From contig NZ_RYFF01000001.1 in the NCBI RefSeq assembly GCF_004138165.1, positions 248,001 to 312,000 on the forward strand: 64,000 nt of DNA, given 5' to 3'. This DNA is from Candidatus Chloroploca sp. Khr17. Its GTDB lineage: Bacteria; Chloroflexota; Chloroflexia; Chloroflexales; Chloroflexaceae. Below, piece by piece: positions 44,827 through 53,313 of the stretch. The translations under genes were made by a program, and so were the position numbers. Each line of letters opens with the position of its first letter. The first letter of the stretch is position 1. The notes below the pieces were generated by a model. The model had not been told where the DNA came from and did no database searches. It saw only the letters and a program-made list of their open reading frames with translations.

Positions 44827-45702
44827 GTGAAACACTTGCACGGTCGGGCAATGCCATTCTTTCAAATTGACGTCTTTGGGAACGCTCCCTTCAAGGGCAA
44901 TCCGGTTGCGGTGGTTCTCCATGCGGATGAACTCACTGATGCGCAGATGCAGGAGATAGCGAACTGGACTAACTTGTCGGAAACGACCTTTGTCTGCGAC
45001 CCGACCACCAGTGACGCTGACTACCGACTGCGGATTTTCACGACGCACAGTGAGCTCCCATTCGCTGGTCACCCCACCATCGGCAGCGCCGCAGCGGTGC
45101 TCAAGCATGGGCTGCAACCCAAAACACCCGGCAGACTAGTCCAAGAATGCGCGCGAGGTCTCGTGCCGCTACGGCTTGACCGCGACAGGATCTTCTTCGA
45201 ACTCCCTGAGCCGGAGTTCACTCTGCCAAGCGAGCGTGAACTGGCGGACGCCCTGGGGGCCCTTGGGGTCTCGCGCGAGGCCGTACGCAATCTCTCGATC
45301 GTCGACGTCGGAGCGGTCTGGCTCACCTTGCAGCTTGGTTCAGCGCAAGACGTCATCGATCTAGTGCCTGATATGAACCGTCTCGCACGGGCGACGGAAC
45401 GCTGTACGGGTTTGACGGTCTTTGGTCTGTACGCCCCGGGCGGCCCAACGTCGGTGGAGGTGCGATCCTTCGCGCCCGGCGACGGCGTGCCAGAGGATCC
45501 GGTGTGCGGTAGCGGCAACGGCTGCGTCGCCGCCGTGATTCGGCGCAACGGCGTACTCCCCGCATCGCGCTACATCGCTGCGCAAGGGCGAGTCTTGGGC
45601 CGCGCCGGCAGGATCGAAGTGGAGTTCGATCCCGCCGGCGCAATCTGGCTCGGAGGCACCGCCGCCGTCCTGGTAGAGGGTTCGATTGCACTCGGGCGGT
45701 GA
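44827..45702 (+). CDS. PhzF-family isomerase/epimerase (cassette-borne)
   Basis: 291 residues from a GTG at 44827 with GGGAGG 6 bp upstream; an internal ATG at 44851 is an alternative. FFQIDVFGNAPFKGNPVAVVLHADELTDAQMQEIANWTNLSETTFV contains the catalytic Glu of the PhzF family (NLSETTF). HSELPFAGHPTIGSAAAV and EDPVCGSGNGCVAAVI are the other active-site signatures. The fold is diaminopimelate-epimerase-like. PhzF relatives isomerise dihydro-anthranilate-type substrates, but most paralogues have unknown roles. It is preceded by the attC-like site and followed by a half site. Confidence 0.92.
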   Translation: MKHLHGRAMPFFQIDVFGNAPFKGNPVAVVLHADELTDAQMQEIANWTNLSETTFVCDPTTSDADYRLRIFTTHSELPFAGHPTIGSAAAVLKHGLQPKTPGRLVQECARGLVPLRLDRDRIFFELPEPEFTLPSERELADALGALGVSREAVRNLSIVDVGAVWLTLQLGSAQDVIDLVPDMNRLARATERCTGLTVFGLYAPGGPTSVEVRSFAPGDGVPEDPVCGSGNGCVAAVIRRNGVLPASRYIAAQGRVLGRAGRIEVEFDPAGAIWLGGTAAVLVEGSIALGR

Positions 45703-45734
45703 AGCGGCAGCGCTTTGCGGCCATCAACTGAGCG

Positions 45735-45765
45735 GCTGCCCAACGAGCGCCTAGAGCGGACGGCC
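45735..45765 (+). other. Half attC-like site after the PhzF gene
   Basis: GCTGCCCAACG (45735-45745) repeats the 5' core GCTGCC[T/C]AACG of the complete site at 44607, and GAGCGCCTAGAGCGG follows. No matching GTTRRRY half is seen before the PfkB gene, so the 3' half seems lost. Confidence 0.5.
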
Positions 45766-45820
45766 AAAAGGTAAATTGCTGCTGACACAACAAGTGACCC
45801 ACTAGCTTCCGAGGAACGTG

Positions 45821-46756
45821 ATGACGGTGCTGATTCTTACCCCTAATCCTGCGCTTGACCGTACAATGACCTTTGCCAACTTGCGCCTCGGGATGGTTCA
45901 GCGCACCGATCAGGTGGTTGTCGCCGCAGGTGGCAAGGGGTTGAATGTCGCCCGTGCAGCGCACACGCTCGGGCAGCAAGCGCTGGTCTGTGCGCCCCTT
46001 GGTGGACATACGGGCAGGTATGTGGCAGCCCTGGCCGAGGCCGAGGGACTTGCTGGCTCTTGGTACTATCACCATGCAGGTGAGACACGTACGTGTGTCT
46101 TGCTGGTTGACCCCGAAGCCGATGATGCCACGGCGCTCAATGAGGCGGGGCCGATCCTTGGCGACGATGACTGGGCTGGCTTTGCCGCCAGGGCAAGCGA
46201 GGCTGCCGTGGAAGCCACACTTGGCATCGTCTCAGGGAGTCTGCCCGGCGGCATTGCGCCTGCATCGCTCGGTACCCTGATTACCCGACTCCAGGGCCAG
46301 GGCTTGCCACTGATCATTGACACCAGTGGTGCGGCGCTCGTTGCGGCCCTGACGGCCCAACCATGGGGCGTGAAGGTGAATGGGGCCGAGCTCGGCGAGG
46401 TTCTGGGACGATCCATTGCGACCATCACCGAAGCTGTGTCGGCCCTGCGTGAGCTACGCGATCAGGGGATCACGCTGGCGGCGGTTTCCCTTGGCGCACT
46501 GGGCTGTGTCGCAACCGACGACACTGGCACCTGGCATGCCCAACCGCCACGCATCACGCTGGTGAGCAGCATTGGCAGCGGCGACTCACTGCTCGCCGGG
46601 TTGGCAACGGGCCTGCTGCGCGGCATGGCGCTGCCCAACGCATTGCGCCTCGCGGTCGCCTGCGGTACCGCCGACGCCCTCACCGTTGGCGGCGGCCGCA
46701 TTGACCCGGCGCAAGTCGCCGAGCTCGCGGCGGCAACAATGATCACCAGGGTGTGA
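45821..46756 (+). CDS. PfkB-family hexose kinase (1-phosphofructokinase-like)
   Basis: 311 residues from the ATG at 45821, GAGGAA upstream. TVLILTPNPALDRTMTF is the start of the FruK/LacC branch. VVVAAGGKGLNVARAAHTLG binds the sugar. SGSLPGG, IIDTSGAAL, VKVNGAELGEVLG and VSLGALGCV follow. The ATP/anion-hole motif reads SSIGSGDSLLAGLATGL with Ser in place of the usual Ala (GAGD), and keeps the catalytic Asp. It should phosphorylate fructose-1-phosphate or a tagatose phosphate. No PTS gene adjoins it. Confidence 0.9.
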   Translation: MTVLILTPNPALDRTMTFANLRLGMVQRTDQVVVAAGGKGLNVARAAHTLGQQALVCAPLGGHTGRYVAALAEAEGLAGSWYYHHAGETRTCVLLVDPEADDATALNEAGPILGDDDWAGFAARASEAAVEATLGIVSGSLPGGIAPASLGTLITRLQGQGLPLIIDTSGAALVAALTAQPWGVKVNGAELGEVLGRSIATITEAVSALRELRDQGITLAAVSLGALGCVATDDTGTWHAQPPRITLVSSIGSGDSLLAGLATGLLRGMALPNALRLAVACGTADALTVGGGRIDPAQVAELAAATMITRV

Positions 46757-46802
46757 CGTTCGTTGTCATAACATTGCCGTAAACTGAGTGGCCCGTGAAC
46801 TA

Positions 46803-46901
46803 AGTTTTCTGATCCTTCGCGCCCTGGGTACGCGGGCATCCCGCCCGCTGGTGCGCCCGAAGCGGGCGAGAGGCCCGGGCACCCAGGAAAGTCAGAAAAC
46901 T
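46803..46901. repeat. Palindromic dispersed element B, copy 1
   Basis: Outer inverted arms AGTTTTCTGA (46803-46812) / TCAGAAAACT (46892-46901) enclose a GC-rich hairpin (CCTGGGTACGCGGGC / GCCCGGGCACCCAGG with mismatches). A close copy is at 59072-59200. It lies between the kinase and ada genes; the rest of that 248-bp gap shows no gene. Confidence 0.75.
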
Positions 46902-47004
46902 CTTCAGTGTGATTGGCATAACAGCGCAAGAATCTGAGTGCGTGGTGTCACTTGTTGCCATACACTGGTGGTAGGCAATCTGTTCAGCAAATGAGGTCTA
47001 TGCG

Positions 47005-48060
47005 ATGGATGATGGCGAGACTGAATCACGTTACTGGCATGTGCTGGTGAGCCGTGCGCCAATGAACGACGAAGTGTTTTATTATGCGGTACGAACGACA
47101 GGGATCTTTTGTCGTCCCGGTTGCGCCTCGCGGTTGCCTCGACGTGAGCATGTGCTCTTTTTTGCTACGTGTGCAGAGGCTCTGTTGGCGGGTTTTCGCC
47201 CGTGCAAGCGCTGCCAGCCCGATAAGGCGCCCGATTTGGAACTGACGGCGATGATTGTTCAGGCTTGTCGACGCATCGATCACGACGAACAGGCACCGTC
47301 GCTTGCAACACTGGCTGCTGAAGCAGGTTTGAGTCCCTGGCATTTTCAGCGGGTTTTCAAGCGGCATGTTGGCGTGACCCCAAAACAGTATGCGATGCTA
47401 CAGCGCTCGCGCCGTTTGCGCGAACGGCTCAAACATGACCAGTCGGTCACCGAGGCAATCTATGACGCTGGGTTTGCGTCAAGTAGTCGGGCGTACGAAG
47501 ATGCTGCGCTGCGTTTTGGTATGAGCCTGTCACGTTATAAAGATGGAGCAGTCGGTATGATCATAGCGTATAGCATTGCTGAGTCGTCACTGGGCCTGGT
47601 GCTTGTGGCGACAACCGAACGTGGTTTGTGTGCGGTAGAGTTTGGGGACGATGAGGCGATGCTGCTGGCGCAGTTGCGCGCCAGTTTCCCTCATGCTGAA
47701 CTTCAAGCTGCTGGCCCCGATGCTGAGGCAATCTTGCAACAAGTGCTTGCGCTCGTCGAGCAGCCTGAACGCACCCTGGATTTGCCGCTCGATATTCAGG
47801 GGACAGCCTTTCAGGAGCGCGTGTGGCAGGTGTTGCGCACCGTTCCCGTCGGGTCAACCATTAGCTACAGCGAGCTTGCCGAGCGTATCGACAACCCAAA
47901 GGCTGTCCGTGCCGTTGCCAGCGCCTGTGCCGCCAATCGACTCGCCGTGGTCATTCCGTGTCATCGGGTGGTGCGCAGCGATGGTGCACTCAGTGGCTAT
48001 CGTTGGGGTATCGAGCGCAAGCGCGCCTTGTTGCAACGCGAACAAACAACGGAATCATAA
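47005..48060 (+). CDS. ada: Ada-type DNA alkylation repair protein and transcription regulator
   Basis: 351 residues containing all three Ada parts. Residues about 8-80 are the zinc/phosphotriester domain with FCRPGCASR and FRPCKRCQP Cys ligands. Residues about 90-175 are an AraC-type helix-turn-helix (LATLAAEAGLSPWHFQRVFKRHVGVTPKQY). Residues about 180-345 are the O6-methylguanine methyltransferase with the acceptor Cys in VVIPCHRVVRSDG. It removes methyl groups suicidally and activates its own regulon. GAGGT precedes the ATG at 47005. No other alkylation gene is adjacent. Confidence 0.96.
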   Translation: MDDGETESRYWHVLVSRAPMNDEVFYYAVRTTGIFCRPGCASRLPRREHVLFFATCAEALLAGFRPCKRCQPDKAPDLELTAMIVQACRRIDHDEQAPSLATLAAEAGLSPWHFQRVFKRHVGVTPKQYAMLQRSRRLRERLKHDQSVTEAIYDAGFASSSRAYEDAALRFGMSLSRYKDGAVGMIIAYSIAESSLGLVLVATTERGLCAVEFGDDEAMLLAQLRASFPHAELQAAGPDAEAILQQVLALVEQPERTLDLPLDIQGTAFQERVWQVLRTVPVGSTISYSELAERIDNPKAVRAVASACAANRLAVVIPCHRVVRSDGALSGYRWGIERKRALLQREQTTES

Positions 48061-48196
48061 CAACCTACGCCTTGCGACCACATTATGCTACGCCTTCAGA
48101 CTGATGGCGCTTGCGACAAGAACACGTACAATGAGCGAAGTTTGAAGCCTCGCACGTGGGTTGGGAGGCAGGGTAGAAGGATAAAGAAAGGCATAT

Positions 48197-49210
48197 ATGC
48201 TTGCGGTAAAAACAGTGGCGCAACAGGAACCGGTCGCACCTGCCCACCTGATCATCCGGGATATGGACTATAGCGACGCTGATTATGTCGCTCTGGTTGA
48301 AGTTAGCAATGCCTGTTATCCTGAATATCCTGGCACCATTGATGAGTGGAAGCATGAAGATGCGCATCGCCCGGCCCATCTCAAGTATCGGCGCTGGCTG
48401 GCAGAAGTTGATGGTACCGTTGTCGCCTATGGCAACTATGATCAATTTGAAGCGATGTACAATCCGCGCCTCTTCCATATCTCGGTTGGGGTGCATCCCG
48501 CCTGGCAGCGGCGCGGCATTGGTACTGCTTTCTATCAGGTGATCGTTGATGCGGTGAACGAGTTTGACCCGCTGCGCCTCCGTGCGCGTGCCCGCGAAGA
48601 TTATCAGGCTTCCCTGCGCTTTCTTCAGCAACGGGGGTTTGTTGAGGATCTGCGTGAGTGGGAGTCACGGCTCGATGTCGCGACGTTTGACCCGACACCC
48701 TATCAGGATCACGAGGACAAAGTTCTCACCAGTGGCATACGCATTGCGACGCTTGCCGAGTTGATAGCGACCGATCCCGATCATCGCCAAAACCTTTATG
48801 CGCTTGATGGCGATCTTATGCACGATGTGCCCCATCCCGAACCAGCAACGGGGTTTAGTTACGAGACCTTCGAGCATTTCTATTTCAAGGGGCCAAATCT
48901 CATGCCCGAAGGTGTTTTTGTGGCCCTCGATGGCGATCGCTACGCCGGCCTCAGTGCGCTCTGGAAGAGCCAGGCCGACGCACGTGAATTGTATACCGGT
49001 CTCACCGGTGTCCGTCGTGAGTATCGACGCCGTGGCATTGCCCTGGCCCTCAAGTTACGGGCGATTGAGTTTGCCCGTCTTCGTGATGTCGCGGTCATCA
49101 AGACCTGGAACGAGTCGAATAATCGGCCCATGCTGAGCATCAACGAAGCGCTTGGCTTTGTGAAGCAGCCGGCCTGGGTAAGTTTTGTCAAAACGCTGAA
49201 GGACATATGA
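48197..49210 (+). CDS. Tandem-domain GNAT acetyltransferase (first of a pair)
   Basis: 337 residues with two GNAT domains. The first (about 18-160) has HISVGVHPAWQRRGIGTAFYQVI, the acetyl-CoA loop RRGIGT. The second (about 185-335) has TGLTGVRREYRRRGIALALKLRAIEFAR with RRGIA. NESNNRPMLSINEALGFVKQPAW is the typical GNAT C-terminal strand. Twin GNATs occur in mycothiol synthase and many unassigned enzymes. Its stop overlaps the next GNAT gene (ATGA). Substrate unknown. Confidence 0.88.
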   Translation: MLAVKTVAQQEPVAPAHLIIRDMDYSDADYVALVEVSNACYPEYPGTIDEWKHEDAHRPAHLKYRRWLAEVDGTVVAYGNYDQFEAMYNPRLFHISVGVHPAWQRRGIGTAFYQVIVDAVNEFDPLRLRARAREDYQASLRFLQQRGFVEDLREWESRLDVATFDPTPYQDHEDKVLTSGIRIATLAELIATDPDHRQNLYALDGDLMHDVPHPEPATGFSYETFEHFYFKGPNLMPEGVFVALDGDRYAGLSALWKSQADARELYTGLTGVRREYRRRGIALALKLRAIEFARLRDVAVIKTWNESNNRPMLSINEALGFVKQPAWVSFVKTLKDI

Positions 49211-50172
49211 AGATAACCATCCGCCCTTTTCGCTATGATGAAGCAGATTACGAAGCGTTTGTCACGATTCGCAATGCCGTCTATCTCGACTATCCACATT
49301 CAGTGGCCGAGTGGCGTCGCTGGGACGACAAACGGGAGGAGCGGATGAACTTTCGCCGGTTCATTGCCGAGGCTGATGGGCAACCGGTCGCAAGCGCATT
49401 CTTCGAACACGTCCCGTGGATGTACCATCCGCAGAAATTCTTTGTCAATCTCTTTGTCCATCCAATGCACCGTGGGCAGACGGTGGGGACACAGCTCTAC
49501 CATCATTTGCTGAACGAGCTTGCACCGTATGAGCCGGTGATGTTGCGGCATACGCTGCGCGAAGATCAAGCCGAGGGGATGCGGTTTGCCCAGCGCTATG
49601 GGTTTGTGGAAGAGATGCGCGCCTGGGAATCGCGGCTTGATGTGGCGAGCTTTGATCCTACCCGCTTTGCCGGGGCAGAAGAGCGCGTCCTCAACCAGGG
49701 TTTGACCATCACAACAGCCGAAGATCTGCTCGCCCGCGACCCCCAGTTCTGGCAGAAACTCTATGCGTTTGATTGTGAGGCGTCGGTTGATGTGCCCATG
49801 CCCGAGCCATATACCGCGCCCCCTTTCGAGGTCTGGGTCAGGCATTTTGAGGATAATCCGAGTTTCATCCCTGAAGCCTATTTTGTCGCGGTGGACGGCG
49901 ATATCTATACAGGATCGAGCGCCCTCTGGCGCCGTGACCAGAGTGCTGACCTCGAAACCGGCTTTACGGGTGTCTTGCGGGCCTACCGGCGTCGCGGCAT
50001 TGCCCTCGCGCTCAAGTTGCGGGCGGTGGCCTATGCAAAACAGGTCGGCACACCAGTCATCCGTACTGATAATGAATCAAGCAATCGTCCGATGCTGAGC
50101 ATCAACGAAGCCATGGGTTTTGTGAAACAGCCAGCATGGGTTACACTATGTAAGCAGATGCAAAGCGCGTAA
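49207..50172 (+). CDS. Tandem-domain GNAT acetyltransferase (second of a pair)
   Basis: 321 residues, a clear paralogue of the preceding gene along its length (shared SVAEWRRWDDKREERMNFRRF-type region, FVEEMRAWESRLDVASFDPTRF, and NESSNRPMLSINEAMGFVKQPAW). The first domain's loop reads HPMHRGQTVGTQLYHH, so the RGxG pattern is weakened (RGQTVG), while the second keeps RRRGIALALKLRA. The pair arose by tandem duplication. Four-base overlap implies translational coupling. It is followed 21 bp later by the C45 acyltransferase gene. Confidence 0.87.
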   Translation: MKITIRPFRYDEADYEAFVTIRNAVYLDYPHSVAEWRRWDDKREERMNFRRFIAEADGQPVASAFFEHVPWMYHPQKFFVNLFVHPMHRGQTVGTQLYHHLLNELAPYEPVMLRHTLREDQAEGMRFAQRYGFVEEMRAWESRLDVASFDPTRFAGAEERVLNQGLTITTAEDLLARDPQFWQKLYAFDCEASVDVPMPEPYTAPPFEVWVRHFEDNPSFIPEAYFVAVDGDIYTGSSALWRRDQSADLETGFTGVLRAYRRRGIALALKLRAVAYAKQVGTPVIRTDNESSNRPMLSINEAMGFVKQPAWVTLCKQMQSA

Positions 50173-50193
50173 GGTGCGTTGAGGAGAAGAGTA

Positions 50194-51270
50194 ATGACGC
50201 TGCCCCTGGTGCGGCTGGCAGGAACACCCTATGAGCAGGGCTTTGTACATGGCGAGACGCTCTATGAGCAGATCGAAAATAATCTCGGCGTCTATTTTGC
50301 CCGTTTCGAGCGTGAACTGAAACTTACCCGGGTTGAAACGCTACGGCGTGCCGATCGGTATGCCGAGGAAATCGCCGAACAGTGCCCCGCCTACCACGAA
50401 GGGATGCGGGGCATTGCTGATGGTTCGGGGGTGAGTCTCGCGGCCATTGCCGCCCTGAATGTGCGTTACGAACTCTTTTATGATGAGTTTGCCGAAAAGC
50501 CAATCCCTGATGGGTGTACGGCCTTTGCCCTTTTACCCGAAGCAACAACAACCGGTCACCTGTTGATCGGCGAAAATTGGGATTGGATCGCCGGGGTGCG
50601 CGGGGCGATCATTCATACCGAAGAGACTGATGGTCTGCGGACGCTAGCATTTACCGAAGCAGGCATTTTCGGCGGCAAAATTGGCATGAATAGCGCGGGC
50701 CTGGGCCTGCTGATCAACGGGTTGACCAGTCGCGATGATGATTGGTCGCGGTTGCGTCGCCCCTTTCACGCCCGCTGCTACGAGATCCTGCGCTCGCGGA
50801 CACTGGAAGAAGCGATCCGGGTTGTCCTTGAAGAAGATCGCTCATGCTCGGCCAATTTTGTCCTTGCGCAAACACCTGATCAGGTGCTTGATCTTGAAAC
50901 ATCGCCCGACCGAGCCGGAACGTTGCACTGTCAGGCTGGGTGCCTTGTGCATTCGAATCACTTTGTCAACCCGACCGCCCTCGGCATTGTGGAACGCAAT
51001 GTCGAGACGAATCCGCACTCGCAGCGACGCCATGCCCGCCTGGAACGCCTCTTGCAAGCCCATCGTCCCGTGAGTCTCGCGGATGTGCAGGCCGCACTGC
51101 GCGATCACGAGGGCTATCCCTATTCGGTCTGCTTTCATATTGACCCGAACGAGCCGCCAGAAGAGTTTTATGAAAGTGTGACCTCGTTGGTAATGGATCT
51201 GCAGGCCGGTACGCTGTATGCAACCGATGGGCCACCGTGTGGTACCGACTACGTACTGTATCATTTATAG
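50194..51270 (+). CDS. C45-type acyl-transferase (isopenicillin N acyltransferase-like Ntn hydrolase)
   Basis: 358 residues from the ATG at 50194, GAGGAG upstream. LAGTPYEQGFVHGETLYEQIENN is the N-terminal family signature. IPDGCTAFALLP places the likely nucleophile Cys at the autocleavage point, giving an N-terminal Cys after maturation. GENWDWIAG, IGMNSAGLGLLINGL and LVHSNHFVNP follow the C45 pattern. Such enzymes cleave or form amide bonds between acyl groups and amines. The cluster with two GNATs suggests acyl-amine chemistry, but no pathway can be named. Confidence 0.85.
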   Translation: MTLPLVRLAGTPYEQGFVHGETLYEQIENNLGVYFARFERELKLTRVETLRRADRYAEEIAEQCPAYHEGMRGIADGSGVSLAAIAALNVRYELFYDEFAEKPIPDGCTAFALLPEATTTGHLLIGENWDWIAGVRGAIIHTEETDGLRTLAFTEAGIFGGKIGMNSAGLGLLINGLTSRDDDWSRLRRPFHARCYEILRSRTLEEAIRVVLEEDRSCSANFVLAQTPDQVLDLETSPDRAGTLHCQAGCLVHSNHFVNPTALGIVERNVETNPHSQRRHARLERLLQAHRPVSLADVQAALRDHEGYPYSVCFHIDPNEPPEEFYESVTSLVMDLQAGTLYATDGPPCGTDYVLYHL

Positions 51271-51279
51271 GTAACGACC

Positions 51280-51840
51280 ATGTGGCTTCTCGTTGGCCTG
51301 GGCAATCCGGGCGCTCAGTATGCACGCACCCGTCACAATATCGGCTTTGACGTGGTGGAGACCCTGGCCGCCCGGCATGGGCTGGAATTTGGTGGCAAGC
51401 GGGCCAACAGTTTGCTCGCCGAAGGCAAGGTCGCAGGGCAGCGCGTAGCGCTTGTCAAGCCGCAGACCTTTATGAACCTGAGCGGTCAGGCAGTCGCAGC
51501 CCTGCGTACGTGGTACAAGGTTGATGCTGCCCGTGAGATCTTGATTATCTATGATGATCTTGATCTGCCCTTTGCACGCCTCCGGTTTCGTGAACGCGGT
51601 AGCGCCGGAACACACAACGGCATGCGCTCAATTGTCCAACAACTTGGCACTAGTGACTTCGCCCGCCTTCGTATCGGGATTGGCCAGCCGCCAGGAAAAA
51701 TGGATGTGGCCGCGTATGTCTTGAGTCGTTTTAGCAAAGAAGAGGCTGAACAGGTGCCCGACCTGATCGCGACCGCCGCCGATGCGGTTGATCTGGTCGT
51801 TCGCGAAGGATTAGTAGTTGCGATGAATCGTTATAATTGA
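51280..51840 (+). CDS. pth: Peptidyl-tRNA hydrolase
   Basis: 186 residues, normal length. WLLVGLGNPGAQYARTRHNIGFDVVETLA holds the catalytic His (RHNIGF). VKPQTFMNLSGQAV, IIYDDLDLPFARLRFRERGSAGTHNGMRSI (with Asp93-equivalent) and RLRIGIGQPPGKMDVAAYVLSRF are conserved throughout. Releases peptides from prematurely dropped tRNAs. The start lies 9 bp after the acyltransferase stop. A short hairpin follows. Confidence 0.97.
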   Translation: MWLLVGLGNPGAQYARTRHNIGFDVVETLAARHGLEFGGKRANSLLAEGKVAGQRVALVKPQTFMNLSGQAVAALRTWYKVDAAREILIIYDDLDLPFARLRFRERGSAGTHNGMRSIVQQLGTSDFARLRIGIGQPPGKMDVAAYVLSRFSKEEAEQVPDLIATAADAVDLVVREGLVVAMNRYN

Positions 51841-51853
51841 TATAGTAGAGATA

Positions 51854-51876
51854 AGCACGGCGGGTTTTACCGTGCT
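51854..51876 (+). terminator. Short hairpin after pth
   Basis: AGCACGG (51854-51860) pairs with CCGTGCT (51870-51876) across a 9-nt loop rich in T. It is weak and may allow read-through into the STAND genes. Confidence 0.45.
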
Positions 51877-51923
51877 ACGTACTGCATAGGCACGTAATAC
51901 CCCATGCCCCTCTGGGAGGTAGG

Positions 51924-53297
51924 ATGGTTAGCAACAAGCCAGCGCGTCTCGTTGCCCATACTGCTGAGTTGGATCAACTCCATGAGCGTCTGGATAATCT
52001 ACAGCGTGGTGCTGTGCCGCTCAGATGCCTGGTCAATCTCTGTGGGGTCTATGGCATTGGCAAACGAACGCTGCTTACGCATCTTGATCAGCGTACGTTG
52101 TTACCTGATGACATTGTCAAGTTGCGTCTGGCATTACCGATCTTGCCACCTTCAGCGCGTTTCGTGCCTCTTGCGCTCAAGCAGGCGCTGCTCGATCAGA
52201 TTGCAGCTTGTCATCCCGCCCTCACGATCTCGCCTGCGCCCATCAATGATCTGAATGCCGATGCGGCCCTGACCGGTCTGGCTGGGCAGTTAATTGAGCA
52301 GAGCACCTGCTGCCTCTTTTTGTTGGATGCAACCGTACGAGGGACGCCAATCGCCTTCAACTGGCTCGAACGCGGATTGCTGCTGCCTCTGGTACGCACT
52401 GATCACGTGATTGCAACGATCATCAGTCGCTCGCCCCTCCGCTGGCGTGAATTTGACACACGACGGCGGGCCGAGATCATGGTGCTTGCCCCGCTGAGCC
52501 TTGAAGAGACGGCCCTGCATCTCCAACTGAGCATCCCTGAGGCCGAGATCATCTATGGCCTGACCAGTGGTTTGCCTCTGGCGAACGAACTTGCGCTTCA
52601 GATGCAGGCTTATTTGCCTGTGCCATCAGAGTGGGAAACGGGCCATAAAGCGGATCTGATGGATCAGATTCTTGATGCACTCTATCAACTAGTTGGGCCG
52701 GATCTCTCCCCCGTGCTCCAGTGTGCGCTTGAAGTTCTGTCAGTCGTACGCGAGTTCTCGGTGCCCTTGATGCAGCGTCTGATCCAGCATACATGCGGTA
52801 CGACAAGTGAAACAGCGCGCCAGACCTTCCTCTTGCTGATGGTCAAACAACTGCAAGAGCTTGATCTGGTGATCTGGGATCAGGCGAGTCTTTCGTATCG
52901 CGTGGCCCCGACGTTACGGCGCATTATCGGTACCTATGTGCGCTATACTGATCCGGAACGGTACGAGGCCATCCGCCAACTTGTCACCGACTACTATCGT
53001 CAAATGTTGGACGAAGTTCTGGTTTCCCGTCACATCCATCTTGTCGAATTTTTGTGGCATCTCCTTGACACACCCATACCCAGCGAGCACCGTCCGGCGC
53101 ATTTGCTGCGTGGTCTGGTGACACGCTATCTAGTCAGCCCCGATGGACGGCAGATTGATGACGAGGAGATGAGTCAATTACAGATGTACCTGGTGACTGA
53201 TCCCGATCTGCCCGCAGTGCTGCGGCGCTACGGAACCCACAGCCAGGAATTGGTTGCCATGCTAGAGGCCCAGCTTTCCAACGACGTTGCTGCATGA
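51924..53297 (+). CDS. STAND-type ATPase with atypical P-loop
   Basis: 457 residues. The N-terminal LVAHTAELDQLHERLDNLQ resembles the entry of a STAND/NACHT-like domain. The P-loop at residues 41-48 reads GVYGIGKR, with Arg where Ser/Thr coordinates magnesium; the Walker B-like CCLFLLDATVRG is near residue 130. LAPLSLEETALHLQLSIPEAEIIYGLTSGLPLANELAL corresponds to the GxP (GLP) helical subdomain of STAND ATPases. The C-terminal part is helical without recognised repeats. ATP hydrolysis may be lost, suggesting a regulatory subunit for the larger STAND protein 16 bp downstream. GGGAGGT precedes the ATG. Confidence 0.75.
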   Translation: MVSNKPARLVAHTAELDQLHERLDNLQRGAVPLRCLVNLCGVYGIGKRTLLTHLDQRTLLPDDIVKLRLALPILPPSARFVPLALKQALLDQIAACHPALTISPAPINDLNADAALTGLAGQLIEQSTCCLFLLDATVRGTPIAFNWLERGLLLPLVRTDHVIATIISRSPLRWREFDTRRRAEIMVLAPLSLEETALHLQLSIPEAEIIYGLTSGLPLANELALQMQAYLPVPSEWETGHKADLMDQILDALYQLVGPDLSPVLQCALEVLSVVREFSVPLMQRLIQHTCGTTSETARQTFLLLMVKQLQELDLVIWDQASLSYRVAPTLRRIIGTYVRYTDPERYEAIRQLVTDYYRQMLDEVLVSRHIHLVEFLWHLLDTPIPSEHRPAHLLRGLVTRYLVSPDGRQIDDEEMSQLQMYLVTDPDLPAVLRRYGTHSQELVAMLEAQLSNDVAA

Positions 53298-53313
53298 ATG
53301 AAGCAAGAACGCT

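Noticed and set aside
44610-45830. Integron integrase or insertion sequence
   Set aside because: No tyrosine recombinase or transposase motif is found on either strand in or near the cassette-like region.
51854-51923. Precursor peptide upstream of the STAND genes
   Set aside because: The only frame (ATG at 51904) runs into the STAND gene in another frame and is a shadow.
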